NCBI GenBank assembly: GCA_020161335.1
Contig: JAIUOJ010000009.1
Coordinates: forward strand, 1 to 54,033
Source: Pseudomonadota bacterium
GTDB taxonomy: Bacteria > Pseudomonadota > Gammaproteobacteria > Xanthomonadales > Xanthomonadaceae
Reading direction: 5' to 3'
Length of the DNA: 54,033 nt
Part shown: piece by piece, positions 30,048 through 39,437 of the stretch
Position numbering within the stretch: position 1 is the first letter of the stretch
How the letters are laid out: each line of letters begins with the position of its first letter
Position numbers and translations under genes: made by a program
The notes under the pieces: generated by a model
What the model was told of the DNA's origin: nothing
What the model saw: only the letters and a program-made list of their open reading frames with translations
The model's database searches: none

Positions 30048-30512
30048 TCAGGCACCATCGGGAATCTCGGGCTCCACCAGCTTCGCCAGCAGCTCCAGCG
30101 ATTCCTGCCAGCCCAGGTAGCAGAAGTCGATCGGGATCGCGGCGGGAATGCCTGCCTGCTCCACGTTCAGTTCGGTGCCGACGATGCTCTTCTTCAGCGT
30201 CACCGTCACCTGCATCTCGCCCGGCAGGCCGGGCGCGTCGAAGGTATCGGTGTGACGGATGCGCTCGTTGGGCACCAGCTCGACGTACTTCACCGTGAAC
30301 GAATGGCTGGAGCCGGTGCCGAGGTTGGTGAAGGACATCCGGTAGCCCCCGCCCACCCGCGCGTCCATCCCGTGCATCGTGCCGGTGAAGCCGTGCGGCG
30401 GCAGCCACTTCACCAGTGCGCCGGGATCGAGGAAGGCGCGGTAGACGCGCTCCGGCGGCGCACGCAGCACGCGATGCAGGCGGACGGTGCCGGGGGTGGC
30501 GTGGTCGGACAT
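30048..30512 (-). CDS. SRPBCC (AHSA1-like) family protein
   Basis: A 154-residue START-like lipid/ligand-binding fold protein. RVLRAPPERVYRAFLDPGALVKWLPPHGFT at the N-terminus is split by the usual turn, then DARVGGGYRMSF, ERIRHTDTF and the C-terminal helix GWQESLELLAKLVEPE. Such proteins bind hydrophobic ligands or act as Hsp90 co-chaperone homologues. The function here is not predictable. It starts 44 bp after the acnD stop on the same strand, so it may be cotranscribed with the prp genes. Confidence 0.88.
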   Translation of the reverse strand: MSDHATPGTVRLHRVLRAPPERVYRAFLDPGALVKWLPPHGFTGTMHGMDARVGGGYRMSFTNLGTGSSHSFTVKYVELVPNERIRHTDTFDAPGLPGEMQVTVTLKKSIVGTELNVEQAGIPAAIPIDFCYLGWQESLELLAKLVEPEIPDGA

Positions 30513-30555
30513 GATCGGATTCCTGTGGTCGGGGTGTCCCGGTACGACGAACGGG

Positions 30556-33174
30556 TCAGGCCGCTTTCGACGCGTCGAGGAAATCCTGCGCGAACCGCTG
30601 CAACACCCCGCCTGCCTCGTAGATCGACACTTCCTCGTCCGAATCCAGGCGGCAGACCACCGGCACGCTCACCGTCTCGCCGTTGGCGCGGTGGATCACC
30701 AGCACCAGCCCGGCGCGCGGCCGGCGTTCGCCGACCACGTCGAACGTCTCGGTGCCGTCGATGCCATGCGTGTTCCGAGTCTCGCCCGGCATGAACTCCA
30801 GTGGCAGCACGCCCATGCCGATCAGGTTGGTGCGGTGGATGCGCTCGAAGCCTTCGGCGACGATCGCCTCCACGCCGGCCAACCGCACGCCCTTGGCCGC
30901 CCAGTCGCGCGAGCTGCCCTGGCCGTAGTCGGCGCCGGCAATGATGATCAGCGGCTGCTTGCGCGCCATGTAGGTTTCGATCGCTTCCCACATGCGCGTC
31001 ACCTTGCCCTCCGGCTCGATCCGGGCCAGCGAGCCTTGTCGCACGCCGCCGTCGGCGTTGCGCACCATCTCGTTGAGCAGCTTCGGATTGGCGAAGGTCG
31101 CGCGTTGTGCGGTGAGATGATCGCCACGATGGGTGGCGTAGGAATTGAAGTCCTCTTCCGGCAGGCCCATCTTCGCCAGGTATTCGCCGGCGGCGCTGTC
31201 GAGCAGGATCGCGTTCGACGGCGAGAGGTGGTCGGTGGTGATGTTGTCGCCCAGCACCGCCAGCGGGCGCATGCCGCGCAGCGTGCGCTCACCGGCCAGC
31301 GCACCTTCCCAATACGGCGGGCGGCGGATGTAGGTGCTCGCCGGGCGCCAGTCGTACAGCGGATCGACGCGCGCGCCGCTCTCCACGTGCAGCTTGAACA
31401 TCGGGCCGTAGACGGCGCGGTATTGCTCCGGCTTGACGCTGGCCTTGACCACCGCGTCGATCTCTTCGTCGCTGGGCCACAGATCCTTGAGCGTGATCGG
31501 ATTGCCCTGCGCATCGAACCCGAGCGCGTCCTTCTCGATGTCGAAGCGCACGGTGCCGGCGATGGCGTAGGCGATCACCAGCGGCGGCGAGGCCAGGAAC
31601 GCCTGCTTGGCGTAGGGATGGATGCGGCCGTCGAAGTTGCGGTTGCCGCTGAGCACCGCGGTCGCGTACAGGTCGCGGTCGATGATTTCCTGCTGGATCG
31701 CCGGATCCAGCGCGCCGCTCATGCCGTTGCAGGTGGTGCAGGCGAAGGCGACGATGCCGAAGCCCAGCTGCTCGAGGTCGTCGAGCAGGCCGGCGTCGCG
31801 CAGGTAGAGTTCGACCGCCTTCGATCCGGGCGCCAGCGAGGTCTTCACCCACGGCTTGCGCGCCAGCCCCTTCGCCACCGCGTTGCGCGCAAGCAGGCCG
31901 GCGGCGATCACGTTGCGCGGATTGGACGTGTTGGTGCAGGAGGTGATCGCGGCGATGATCACCGCGCCGTCGGGCATCAGGCCCGCCAGTTCCCCGGCCT
32001 TGCCGGCTTGCAGCTTGGCTTCGTCGGCGATGCCCCGTTCGGCCAGCGCGCTGGTCGGCAGGCGGCGATGCGGATTCGACGGCCCGGCGAGGTTGCGCAC
32101 GACCGTGGACAGGTCGAAGTGCAGCGTGCGTTCGTACTGCGCATCGGCAAGATCGTCCGCCCACAGGCCGGCGGCCTTCGCATAGGTTTCGACCAGCGCC
32201 ACCTGCGCGTCCTCGCGACCGGTGAGGCGCAGGTAGTCGAGCGTGTTGTCGTCGATGAAGAACATCGCCGCGGTCGCGCCGTACTCGGGCGCCATGTTGC
32301 TGATGGTGGCACGGTCGCCGACGGTGAGCGCCGCCGCGCCTTCGCCGCGGAACTCGAGGTAGGCGCCAACCACCTTTTCCTTGCGCAGGAACTCGGTCAA
32401 CGCCAGCACCACGTCGGTGGCGGTGATGCCGGGCGCGGGTTTGCCCGCGAGTTCCACGGCGACGATGTCGGGCGTGCGCATCCACGAGGCGCGGCCGAGC
32501 ATCACGTTCTCCGCTTCCAGCCCGCCGACGCCGACGGCGATGACACCCAGCGCGTCGACATGCGGCGTGTGCGAATCGGTGCCGACGCAGGTGTCGGGGA
32601 ACGCGACGCCGTCGTGCACGTAGATCACCGGCGACATCTTCTCCAGGTTGATCTGGTGCATGATCCCGTTGCCCGGCGGGATCACGTCGACGTTCTTGAA
32701 CGCGAGCTTGGTCCAGTCGATGAAGTGGAAGCGGTCGGCGTTGCGGCGATCCTCGATCGCGCGGTTCCTGGCGAACGCGTCCGGGTCGTCGCCGCCGCAC
32801 TCCACCGCCAGCGAATGGTCGACGATCAGCTGCACCGGCACCACCGGGTTCACCTGCGCCGGATCGCCGCCCTGGTCGGCGATCGCATCGCGCAGGCCGG
32901 CCAGGTCGACCAGCGCGGTCTGGCCGAGGATGTCGTGGCAGACCACGCGCGCGGGGAACCACGGGAAATCGAGGTCACGCCTGCGCGCGATCAACTGGCC
33001 GAGGTAGTCGTTGATCCTTGCCGGCTCGGCCTTGCGCACGATGTTCTCGGCATGCACGCGCGCGGTGTACGGCAAGGCGGCCCATGCGCCGGGCTGGATG
33101 GCGTCGACCGCTTCGCGCGCGTCGTACCAGTCGAGGGTCGTGCCGGGAAGAGGCTTGCGGTGCTGGCTGTTCAT
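30556..33174 (-). CDS. acnD: Fe/S-dependent 2-methylisocitrate dehydratase AcnD
   Basis: An 872-residue aconitase-superfamily enzyme that dehydrates 2-methylcitrate to 2-methylaconitate isomer for PrpF. Cluster-ligand segments are ITSCTNTSNPRNV and FACTTCNGMSGALD. DSHTPHVDALGVIAVGVGG and GSSRDWAAKGVRLAGVEA are typical of the family. MNSQHRKPLPGTTLDWYDAREAV is split at the usual start of AcnD proteins. Its presence together with prpF shows the AcnD/PrpF variant of the cycle rather than PrpD. An interspersed repeat separates it from prpC upstream. Confidence 0.95.
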   Translation of the reverse strand: MNSQHRKPLPGTTLDWYDAREAVDAIQPGAWAALPYTARVHAENIVRKAEPARINDYLGQLIARRRDLDFPWFPARVVCHDILGQTALVDLAGLRDAIADQGGDPAQVNPVVPVQLIVDHSLAVECGGDDPDAFARNRAIEDRRNADRFHFIDWTKLAFKNVDVIPPGNGIMHQINLEKMSPVIYVHDGVAFPDTCVGTDSHTPHVDALGVIAVGVGGLEAENVMLGRASWMRTPDIVAVELAGKPAPGITATDVVLALTEFLRKEKVVGAYLEFRGEGAAALTVGDRATISNMAPEYGATAAMFFIDDNTLDYLRLTGREDAQVALVETYAKAAGLWADDLADAQYERTLHFDLSTVVRNLAGPSNPHRRLPTSALAERGIADEAKLQAGKAGELAGLMPDGAVIIAAITSCTNTSNPRNVIAAGLLARNAVAKGLARKPWVKTSLAPGSKAVELYLRDAGLLDDLEQLGFGIVAFACTTCNGMSGALDPAIQQEIIDRDLYATAVLSGNRNFDGRIHPYAKQAFLASPPLVIAYAIAGTVRFDIEKDALGFDAQGNPITLKDLWPSDEEIDAVVKASVKPEQYRAVYGPMFKLHVESGARVDPLYDWRPASTYIRRPPYWEGALAGERTLRGMRPLAVLGDNITTDHLSPSNAILLDSAAGEYLAKMGLPEEDFNSYATHRGDHLTAQRATFANPKLLNEMVRNADGGVRQGSLARIEPEGKVTRMWEAIETYMARKQPLIIIAGADYGQGSSRDWAAKGVRLAGVEAIVAEGFERIHRTNLIGMGVLPLEFMPGETRNTHGIDGTETFDVVGERRPRAGLVLVIHRANGETVSVPVVCRLDSDEEVSIYEAGGVLQRFAQDFLDASKAA

Positions 33175-33208
33175 GGCGGGCAACTTCGAGATTGGATTCT
33201 TTGTTGTT

Positions 33209-33318
33209 CCTTCCCCGGCTTGCGGGGGAAGGTGCCGACGGCGGATGGGGTACCGAAGGCGCGTGAATGCGCCCTCATCCGGCACTGCGCGCCACCTTCT
33301 CCCGCGAGCAGGAGAAGG
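33209..33318. repeat. interspersed palindromic repeat between prpC and acnD
   Basis: Both ends are hairpins: CCTTCCCC/GGGGAAGG (33209-33232) and CCTTCTCC/GGAGAAGG (33295-33318). The middle holds GGCGGATGGGG and CCCTCATCCGGC, which can pair. It belongs to the same family as the elements at 38431-38621 and, more distantly, 29897-30007. Confidence 0.75.
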
Positions 33319-33330
33319 GATCTCCGGGCA

Positions 33331-34491
33331 TCAACCGCGCTGGTCGATCGGCACGAACACCTGGTCTTCCGGCCCGGTGTAGTTCGCGCTCGGGCGGATG
33401 ATCTTGCCGTCGATGCGCTGCTCGATCACGTGCGCGCTCCAGCCGCTGGTGCGCGAGATCACGAACAGCGGCGTGAACATCGCCGTCGGCACGCCCATCA
33501 TGTGGTAGCTGACGGCGCTGAACCAGTCGAGGTTGGGGAACATCTTCTTGATGTCCCACATCACCGCCTCGAGGCGGTCGGCGATGTCGAACATGCGCGT
33601 GCTCCGCGCGTCCTCGGACAGGTCCTTCGCGACCTGCTTGATCACCTTGTTGCGCGGATCGGACACGGTGTAGACCGGATGGCCGAAGCCGATCACCACT
33701 TCCTTGCGCTCGACCCGCGCGCGGATGTCGACCTCGGCCTCGTCGGGCGTGTCGTAGCGCTTCTGGATCTCGAACGCGACCTCGTTGGCGCCGCCATGCT
33801 TGGGGCCGCGCAGTGCGCCAATGGCGCCGGTGATGCACGAGAACATGTCGCTGCCCGTGCCGGCGATGACGCGCGCGGTGAAGGTCGAGGCATTGAACTC
33901 ATGCTCCGCGTACAGGATCAGCGAGGTGTGCATCGCGCGCACCCAGCGCTCGGGCGGCGGCTCGCCGTGCAGCAGGTGCAGGAAATGCCCGCCGATGGAG
34001 TCGTCGTCGGTCTCGACGTCGATCACGCGGCCGTTGTGGCTCCAGTGGTACCAGTACAGCAGCATCGAGCCGAGCGAGGCCATCAGCCGGTCGGCGATGT
34101 CGCGCGCGCCCGGCACGTTGTGGTCGTCCTTCTCCGGCAGCACGCAGCCCAGCACCGACGCGCCGGTGCGCATCACGTCCATCGGGTGCGCCGACGCCGG
34201 CAGTTCCTCCAGCGCCGCCTTGACCGCGGCCGGCAAGCCGCGCAGGGACTTCAGCTTCGCCTTGTAGGCCTTCAGTTCGGCGTGGTTGGGCAGCTTGCCA
34301 TGCACCAGCAGGTAGGCGATTTCCTCGAACTCGGCGGTCTCGGCGAAATCGAGGATGTCGTAGCCGCGGTAGGCCAGGTCGTTGCCGGTGCGGCCGACCG
34401 TGCACAGCGCGGTGTTGCCGGCGGCGGTGCCGCTCAGTGCGACGGATTTCTTCGGCTTGAAGGGCGTGGCGGTGGGTGCGGCTTCGCTCAT
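33331..34491 (-). CDS. prpC: 2-methylcitrate synthase PrpC
   Basis: Condenses propionyl-CoA with oxaloacetate. The 386-residue protein has the citrate synthase catalytic residues in AEHEFNAST (His), [11 protein letters not shown] (His) and [10 protein letters not shown] (Asp), and [27 protein letters not shown] and RPSANYTG for substrate binding. Asn-Tyr-Thr-Gly near the end and the short N-terminus agree with the PrpC rather than the GltA group. GGGAG lies 9 bp before the ATG. Confidence 0.95.
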   Translation of the reverse strand: MSEAAPTATPFKPKKSVALSGTAAGNTALCTVGRTGNDLAYRGYDILDFAETAEFEEIAYLLVHGKLPNHAELKAYKAKLKSLRGLPAAVKAALEELPASAHPMDVMRTGASVLGCVLPEKDDHNVPGARDIADRLMASLGSMLLYWYHWSHNGRVIDVETDDDSIGGHFLHLLHGEPPPERWVRAMHTSLILYAEHEFNASTFTARVIAGTGSDMFSCITGAIGALRGPKHGGANEVAFEIQKRYDTPDEAEVDIRARVERKEVVIGFGHPVYTVSDPRNKVIKQVAKDLSEDARSTRMFDIADRLEAVMWDIKKMFPNLDWFSAVSYHMMGVPTAMFTPLFVISRTSGWSAHVIEQRIDGKIIRPSANYTGPEDQVFVPIDQRG

Positions 34492-34534
34492 GGTCGTTTC
34501 TCCCGGTGTTGCGGTCTGCGTTCGGTCTGGCGTG

Positions 34535-35131
34535 TCAGGGGCCGGACGGGCGCGTCGCGCCGGCCTCGCGCCGCAGCAGCTGCTGCAGCAGTTCGATCTG
34601 GTGGTTCTGCAGCGCGACCAGCGCGGCCCAGTCGCGCTCGCGCAGTTCGTTGAGTTTCTCGTGTACCTGCAGGATCTCCAGCTCCGACTTGACGTTCACT
34701 TCGTAGTCGTTGCGTGCCTGGTGACGGTCGGCGTCGGCCTGGCGGTTCTGGCTCATCATGATGATCGGCGCCTGGACCGCGGCCAGGCACGACAGCACCA
34801 GGTTGAGCAGGATGAAGGGATACGGGTCGAACGGCTTGCCCTGGACCGCGTTGAACGCCATCCAGGCGACGAGGAACACGCCGAAGCTGATGATGAAGCG
34901 CCAGCTGCCGCCGACCGCGGCGACCCGGTCGGCGACGCGCTCGCCGAGCGTGCGCGACGCGCTGGCGTCATCGCGGACGTTGCGCGCGACCGTGCGACGC
35001 GCGAGGAAGCGCGCCACCACGTCGCGTTCCTCGGTCGGGAGCGATTCCAGCTCGGCCTGCAGCCGTGCGCGCGCATCGCCGCGATGCAGGAATCCGCGCG
35101 GCGGCGGGGTCGGGGCTGCGGGCGTGGACAT
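34535..35131 (-). CDS. DUF1003 membrane protein
   Basis: A 198-residue protein with two membrane helices. [26 protein letters not shown] leads into helix 1 and [31 protein letters not shown] into helix 2, with the MSQNRQ motif typical of DUF1003. A charged coiled-coil-like C-terminal tail ([18 protein letters not shown]) faces the cytoplasm. Function is unknown. It lies between prpB and prpC on the same strand, with gaps of 30 and 43 bp, so it is in the operon. Confidence 0.92.
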   Translation of the reverse strand: MSTPAAPTPPPRGFLHRGDARARLQAELESLPTEERDVVARFLARRTVARNVRDDASASRTLGERVADRVAAVGGSWRFIISFGVFLVAWMAFNAVQGKPFDPYPFILLNLVLSCLAAVQAPIIMMSQNRQADADRHQARNDYEVNVKSELEILQVHEKLNELRERDWAALVALQNHQIELLQQLLRREAGATRPSGP

Positions 35132-35161
35132 GGCGGAGGATCCTGGCGGCGGGACCGCCGA

Positions 35162-36067
35162 TCATGCGCCCTTGCGCGCGAACAGGGCGTCGAGCTTGCC
35201 TTCGAACGCGTGGTAGCCGATGCGGTCGTACAGTTCCTCGCGCGTCTGCATCGCATCGACCACGGCCTGCTGGTGGCCGTCGCGGCGGATCGCGGCGTAC
35301 ACCGCTTCGGCGGCCTTGTTGGCGGCGCGGAACGCGGACAGCGGGAACAGCTGGATGGCAACGCCGGCCGACGCGAGCTCGTCGCGCGAGAACAGCGGGG
35401 TCTTGCCGAACTCGGTGATGTTGGCCAGCACCGGCACGCGCACCGCGTCGACGAAGCGGCGGTAGGTGTCGAGGTCGTACGCGGCCTCGGCGAAGATGCC
35501 GTCGGCGCCGGCCTCGACGCAGGCGATGGCGCGCTCGATCGCGGCATCCACGCCATCGACCTGGATCGCGTCGGTGCGCGCGATCAGGAAGAACTCCGGA
35601 TCGGTCTTCGCATCGGCAGCGGCCTTGACCCGGTCGACCATCTCGCCCTGGGTGACGATCTCCTTGCCCGGGCGATGGCCGCAGCGCTTCGCACCGACCT
35701 GGTCCTCGATGTGGCACGCCGCCGCGCCCGCCTTGATCAGCGACTTCACGGTGCGCTCGATGTTGAACGCGCTGGGACCGAAGCCGGTGTCGATGTCGAC
35801 CAGCAGCGGCAGGTCGCAGACATCGGTGATGCGGCGCGTGTCGACCAGCACGTCCTCGAGCGTGTTGATGCCGAGGTCGGGCAGGCCGAGCGAGCCGGCC
35901 GCGACGCCGCCACCGGACAGGTAGATCGCCCGATAGCCGGCGCGCTGGGCGAGCAGGGCGTGGTTGGCGTTGATCGCGCCGATCACCTGCAGCGGCGATT
36001 CGGCGGCGAGGGCGGCGCGGAACCTGCTGCCTGGAGAAGCGGGCGCACCGGCGGAGGATGTGGTCAT
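35162..36067 (-). CDS. prpB: methylisocitrate lyase PrpB
   Basis: Cleaves 2-methylisocitrate to pyruvate and succinate. The 301-residue protein of the isocitrate-lyase/PEP-mutase fold has [29 protein letters not shown] (Mg ligand region), [20 protein letters not shown] with the K-R-C-G-H catalytic loop, FFLIARTDA and [13 protein letters not shown]. Start at [10 protein letters not shown] is preferred: the upstream frame is unlike the family. It is the first gene of the prp series and faces the HTH-citrate synthase gene. Confidence 0.95.
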   Translation of the reverse strand: MTTSSAGAPASPGSRFRAALAAESPLQVIGAINANHALLAQRAGYRAIYLSGGGVAAGSLGLPDLGINTLEDVLVDTRRITDVCDLPLLVDIDTGFGPSAFNIERTVKSLIKAGAAACHIEDQVGAKRCGHRPGKEIVTQGEMVDRVKAAADAKTDPEFFLIARTDAIQVDGVDAAIERAIACVEAGADGIFAEAAYDLDTYRRFVDAVRVPVLANITEFGKTPLFSRDELASAGVAIQLFPLSAFRAANKAAEAVYAAIRRDGHQQAVVDAMQTREELYDRIGYHAFEGKLDALFARKGA

Positions 36068-36130
36068 GGCCTGGCTCGCATGTCGGCAGCGGGGGTTCCG
36101 CGATGGCCGGCACTGTGGCACTCTTCCCGA

Positions 36131-36161
36131 GGTTGATCAATCTTGATCAAATAAATCAACC
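36131..36161. promoter_or_regulatory. phased TTGATCAA operator-like repeats
   Basis: Two perfect TTGATCAA palindromes (36133-36140, 36143-36150) are 10 bp apart, one helical turn. A third imperfect copy (TAAATCAA, 36152-36159) follows. The whole block is bounded by GGTTGAT and ATCAACC. It is the only AT-rich patch in the 127-bp gap between divergent prpB and the HTH-citrate synthase gene, so it is a good candidate operator for a regulator of both. Confidence 0.65.
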
Positions 36162-36194
36162 TGTCTGGGGTGGCCTGCCCCTGCGAGCCCGCCG

Positions 36195-37430
36195 ATGCCC
36201 ACCGCCCCCGATCCCGACCTGATCCCCGCACCCGAGGCCTGCGCCCTGCTCGGCATCAGCCCGGCCACGCTGTATGCCTACGTCAGCCGCGGCCTGATCG
36301 ATTCGCGCCCGGGGCCGGACCACCGCAGCCGCGTCTACCTGCGCCAGGACGTCGAGCGCCTGGCCCAGCGCAAGAAGGCCGGGCGCGGGGCGGCCCGCGG
36401 CGCGGCGCAGAGCCTCGACCGCGGCCTGCCGGTGATGGAAACCGCGATCTCGCTGATCCGCCCGGACAGCCCCTACTACCGCGGGCGCGCCGCGGTGGCG
36501 ATGGTCCGTGCCGGGGCTGTGTTGGAGGACGCCGCCCGCCTGCTGTGGGACTGCGGCGACGCCGACCCCTTCGACCCGCCGCCCGGCGAGGGCTGGCCGG
36601 CGCGGGTCGCGGCGATCGCCACCGATGCCAGCCTGCCGCCGCTGGAGCGGGCGATGGCGGCGATCCCGCTGCTGGCGGTGGACCAGCGTCATTCGCTCAA
36701 CGCCGCGCCGGCCGCCCGCCGCCGCATCGCCGCCACCCTGCTGCGCCAGAACGCGGCCCTGCTGGTGGCGGGCACGCCGGACGCGCGCCCCGTCCACCGT
36801 CTGCTGGCCGACGCCTGGCGCCCCGGCGACGACGCGTTTGCCGACCTCGTGCGCGCCGCGTTGGTGCTGTGCGCGGACCACGAGCTCAACGTGTCGGCCT
36901 TTGCCGCGCGCGTGGTCGCCTCCACCGGCGCCCACCTGCACGCGACCGTCTGCGCCGGCCTCGCCGCGCTGTCCGGCCCGCGCCACGGCGGCGCCACCGC
37001 GCGCGCCTACGCGCTGTTCGCCGATGCCGCCGAGGCGGCTTCGCCGGCGGCCTATGTCGCCGAGCGCTGGCAGCGCGGCGACGACCTGCCCGGCTTCCAC
37101 CACGTGCTCTACCCCGACGGCGACCCGCGCGCCGCCGAGGTGCTGGCGATGCTGCGTGACCAGCGCGCCGGCGACCCGCGCATGACGCAGGTGGAGGCGG
37201 TGCTGGCGGCCGCGGCCGAGAGCAGCGGCCGGCTGCCGAACATCGACGGCATGCTGGCGGCGATCTGCTACGTCCACGATCTGCCGGCACCGCCGGCGCT
37301 GGCGATGTTCGCCGCCGGCCGCCTTGCCGGCTGGCTGGCCCACGCCCAGGAGCAGCAGGCCCTCGGTCGCCTGATCCGGCCCCGGGCGCAGTACATCGGG
37401 GTGCCCCCGGAAGCCGATCCGGGGCCCTGA
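36195..37430 (+). CDS. helix-turn-helix / citrate synthase fusion
   Basis: A 411-residue protein. Residues 10-60 are a helix-turn-helix of the MerR/excisionase type (PEACALLGISPATLYAYVSR, then a wing HRSRVYLRQDVERL). About 75-405 form a citrate synthase domain with ADHELNVSAFAARVV (His), LSGPRHGGAT (His), FHHVLYPDGDPRA, PNIDGMLAAI (Asp) and RPRAQYIG. The catalytic His, His and Asp are all retained. Residues around them differ (RLAGW for RTSGW, FHHVLY for FGHPVY). It is divergent from the prp series, where PrpR or a GntR regulator often sits. It may sense a cycle metabolite and regulate, or be a DNA-binding enzyme. Confidence 0.88.
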   Translation: MPTAPDPDLIPAPEACALLGISPATLYAYVSRGLIDSRPGPDHRSRVYLRQDVERLAQRKKAGRGAARGAAQSLDRGLPVMETAISLIRPDSPYYRGRAAVAMVRAGAVLEDAARLLWDCGDADPFDPPPGEGWPARVAAIATDASLPPLERAMAAIPLLAVDQRHSLNAAPAARRRIAATLLRQNAALLVAGTPDARPVHRLLADAWRPGDDAFADLVRAALVLCADHELNVSAFAARVVASTGAHLHATVCAGLAALSGPRHGGATARAYALFADAAEAASPAAYVAERWQRGDDLPGFHHVLYPDGDPRAAEVLAMLRDQRAGDPRMTQVEAVLAAAAESSGRLPNIDGMLAAICYVHDLPAPPALAMFAAGRLAGWLAHAQEQQALGRLIRPRAQYIGVPPEADPGP

Positions 37431-37604
37431 GCCGCCGTCCCGGCGCCGGCCCGCGACCTTCGGCACACGCCCCGGCCGCCAATTCCTGTACCTTGCGGTT
37501 CAGTGACTCCGGTTGGGTTCAGCCGCCATTGGCGATCCTGTGCCGCCTGCCGGTTTCCCGGTCCCTTGCCGCGCCCCGCATCTCCGCTGCCCGCCTTCCC
37601 CACG

Positions 37605-38402
37605 ATGACCGACGCCGCCACCCACGACGCGCCAGCCGTGCGCCTCGCCGGGGTCCGCCTGGACCGCGGCGGACGCACGATCCTGTCCGGCATCGACCTG
37701 GACGTGCCCCGCGGCAGCATCACCGCCGTGCTCGGCCCGTCCGGCAGCGGCAAGTCGACCCTGCTGGCGGCGCTGACCGGCGAACTGGTGCCGGCCGCGG
37801 GTACCGTCGAGGTGCTGGGCCAGGTCGTGCCACGGCGCCAGCGCGCGCTGCTCGAACTGCGCAAGGGCATCGGCGTGCTGCTGCAGGGCAACGGCCTGCT
37901 GACCGACCTCACCGCCGCCGAGAACGTTGCCCTGCCGCTGCGCACGCACACCAGGCTGCCGCGCGAGGTGATCGACCGCCTGGTGGAGATGAAGCTGCAC
38001 GCGGTGGGCCTGCGTTCGGCCGCCGAGCTCTATCCGCGCGAACTCTCGGGCGGCATGGCGCGCCGCGTTGCCCTTGCCAGGGCCATTGCGCTCGACCCGC
38101 CGCTGATGGTCTACGACGAGCCGCTGACCGGGCTCGACCCGATCGCCTCGGGCGTGATCATGAACCTGATCTCCGAACTCAACGACCGCCTGGGCCTGAC
38201 CAGCATCATCGTCACCCACCACGTGCACGAGACGCTGCCGATCGCCGACCGCGCGGTGGTGATCGCCAACGGCCGCATCGTGTTCAGCGGCACGCCGGCG
38301 CAGCTGGAAGCAACCGATGATCCGCTGGTGCGGCAGTTCCTGCGCGGCGAGCCGGACGGCCCCATCGCATTCGACAGCGCACCGCGCTCGGAGGCGGCGT
38401 GA
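37605..38402 (+). CDS. mlaF: Mla phospholipid transport ATPase MlaF
   Basis: ATP-binding subunit of the MlaFEDB inner-membrane complex for phospholipid trafficking between the membranes. The 265-residue protein has Walker A GPSGSGKST, Q-loop LLQGNGLL, signature ELSGGMARRVALARA, Walker B LMVYDEPLTGLD and the H-loop VTHHVHE. Start at MTDAATHDAP was chosen since the upstream frame is unlike the family. First gene of the cluster mlaF-E-D-C-B-A. Confidence 0.94.
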   Translation: MTDAATHDAPAVRLAGVRLDRGGRTILSGIDLDVPRGSITAVLGPSGSGKSTLLAALTGELVPAAGTVEVLGQVVPRRQRALLELRKGIGVLLQGNGLLTDLTAAENVALPLRTHTRLPREVIDRLVEMKLHAVGLRSAAELYPRELSGGMARRVALARAIALDPPLMVYDEPLTGLDPIASGVIMNLISELNDRLGLTSIIVTHHVHETLPIADRAVVIANGRIVFSGTPAQLEATDDPLVRQFLRGEPDGPIAFDSAPRSEAA

Positions 38403-38430
38403 TGGTGTCCTGCTCCAACGAAACGCATTT

Positions 38431-38621
38431 CCCTTCTCCCGCTTGCGGGAGACAGTGGCGCACAGCGCCGGATGAGGGCCTGCCGTCGACACGAAGAGCC
38501 CCCTCATCCGCCTTCGGCACCTCACTCCGTGCCCCTGCCCTGCGCAGCGCGCAGGGCGCTCAGCCGTGCGCGAGCCGATGGCTCGCAAGCCGCACGCCTT
38601 CGCCCCGCAAGCGGGAGAAGG
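38431..38621. repeat. interspersed repeat inside the mla cluster
   Basis: Starts with CCCTTCTCCCGCTTGCGGGAGA and ends with CCCCGCAAGCGGGAGAAGG, both CTTCTCCCGC palindromes in inverted orientation. GGATGAGGGC and CCCCTCATCC pair inside. It fills nearly the whole gap between mlaF and mlaE, ending 19 bp before the mlaE ATG. The mlaE ribosome binding site GGAGGG (38629-38634) lies just outside it. Confidence 0.78.
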
Positions 38622-38640
38622 CAATCGCGGAGGGTCATTG

Positions 38641-39390
38641 ATGGCCTTCGCCGAATCCATCCGCGCCGTCGGTCGCGCGGGACTGTTCTCGCTGTCGGTG
38701 CTGCGTGCCTCGAAGCCGACCGCCGACTTCTTCGCCGAACTCGTCCGCGAGATCTACAAGATCGGCGCGCGCAGCCTGCCGATCATCGCCGTCGGCGGCG
38801 CCTTCGTCGGCCTGTCGCTCACCCTGCTCGGCTTCCGCGCGCTGGAAACCTACGGCGCCTCGAACCAGGTCAGCGTGCTGATCGGCCTGGGCCTGTATCG
38901 CGAACTGGCGCCGGTGCTGACCGCGCTGCTGTTCGTCGGCCGCGCCGGCAGCTCGATCGCCGCCGAACTGGGCCTGATGCGCGCCACCGACCAGATCACC
39001 GCGCTCGGCCTGATGGCGATCGACCCGGTGGCCAAGGCGGTCGCGCCGCGCTTCTGGGCGGCGGTGCTGACCGTGCCGCTGCTGGTCGGCTTCTTCGCCA
39101 CGTTCGCCATCGCCGCCAGCTGGTTCCAGGCCGTGCAGGTGCTCGGCATCGACAACGGGATGTTCTGGCAGACGATGAAGGACGCGGTGGATTTCCGCGC
39201 CGACTTCGTGCCGGCGTTCGTCAAGGCCGCCGTGTTCGGCGGCACCGCCGCGCTGGTGGCCTCGTACGTGGGCTACCACGCCGAGCCCACGATCGAGGGC
39301 ACCTCGGTGGCGACCACGCGCGCGGTGGTCAACGCCTCGCTGCTGGTGCTGATGTTCAACTTCGTACTGTCCGCATTCCTGTTCCGCTGA
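38641..39390 (+). CDS. mlaE: Mla permease MlaE
   Basis: Membrane permease subunit of the Mla complex. The 249-residue protein has five to six hydrophobic helices and the family features ALLFVGRAGSSIAAELGLMRATDQITALGLMAIDP (split here around the conserved GRAGSS and E-G-M/R regions). GGAGGG lies 6 bp before the ATG. A 190-bp palindromic repeat separates it from mlaF. Confidence 0.94.
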   Translation: MAFAESIRAVGRAGLFSLSVLRASKPTADFFAELVREIYKIGARSLPIIAVGGAFVGLSLTLLGFRALETYGASNQVSVLIGLGLYRELAPVLTALLFVGRAGSSIAAELGLMRATDQITALGLMAIDPVAKAVAPRFWAAVLTVPLLVGFFATFAIAASWFQAVQVLGIDNGMFWQTMKDAVDFRADFVPAFVKAAVFGGTAALVASYVGYHAEPTIEGTSVATTRAVVNASLLVLMFNFVLSAFLFR

Positions 39391-39437
39391 CGCCGACGAC
39401 ATGGCGACGACAACCGCTTGATGGAAAGGTGATTCGC

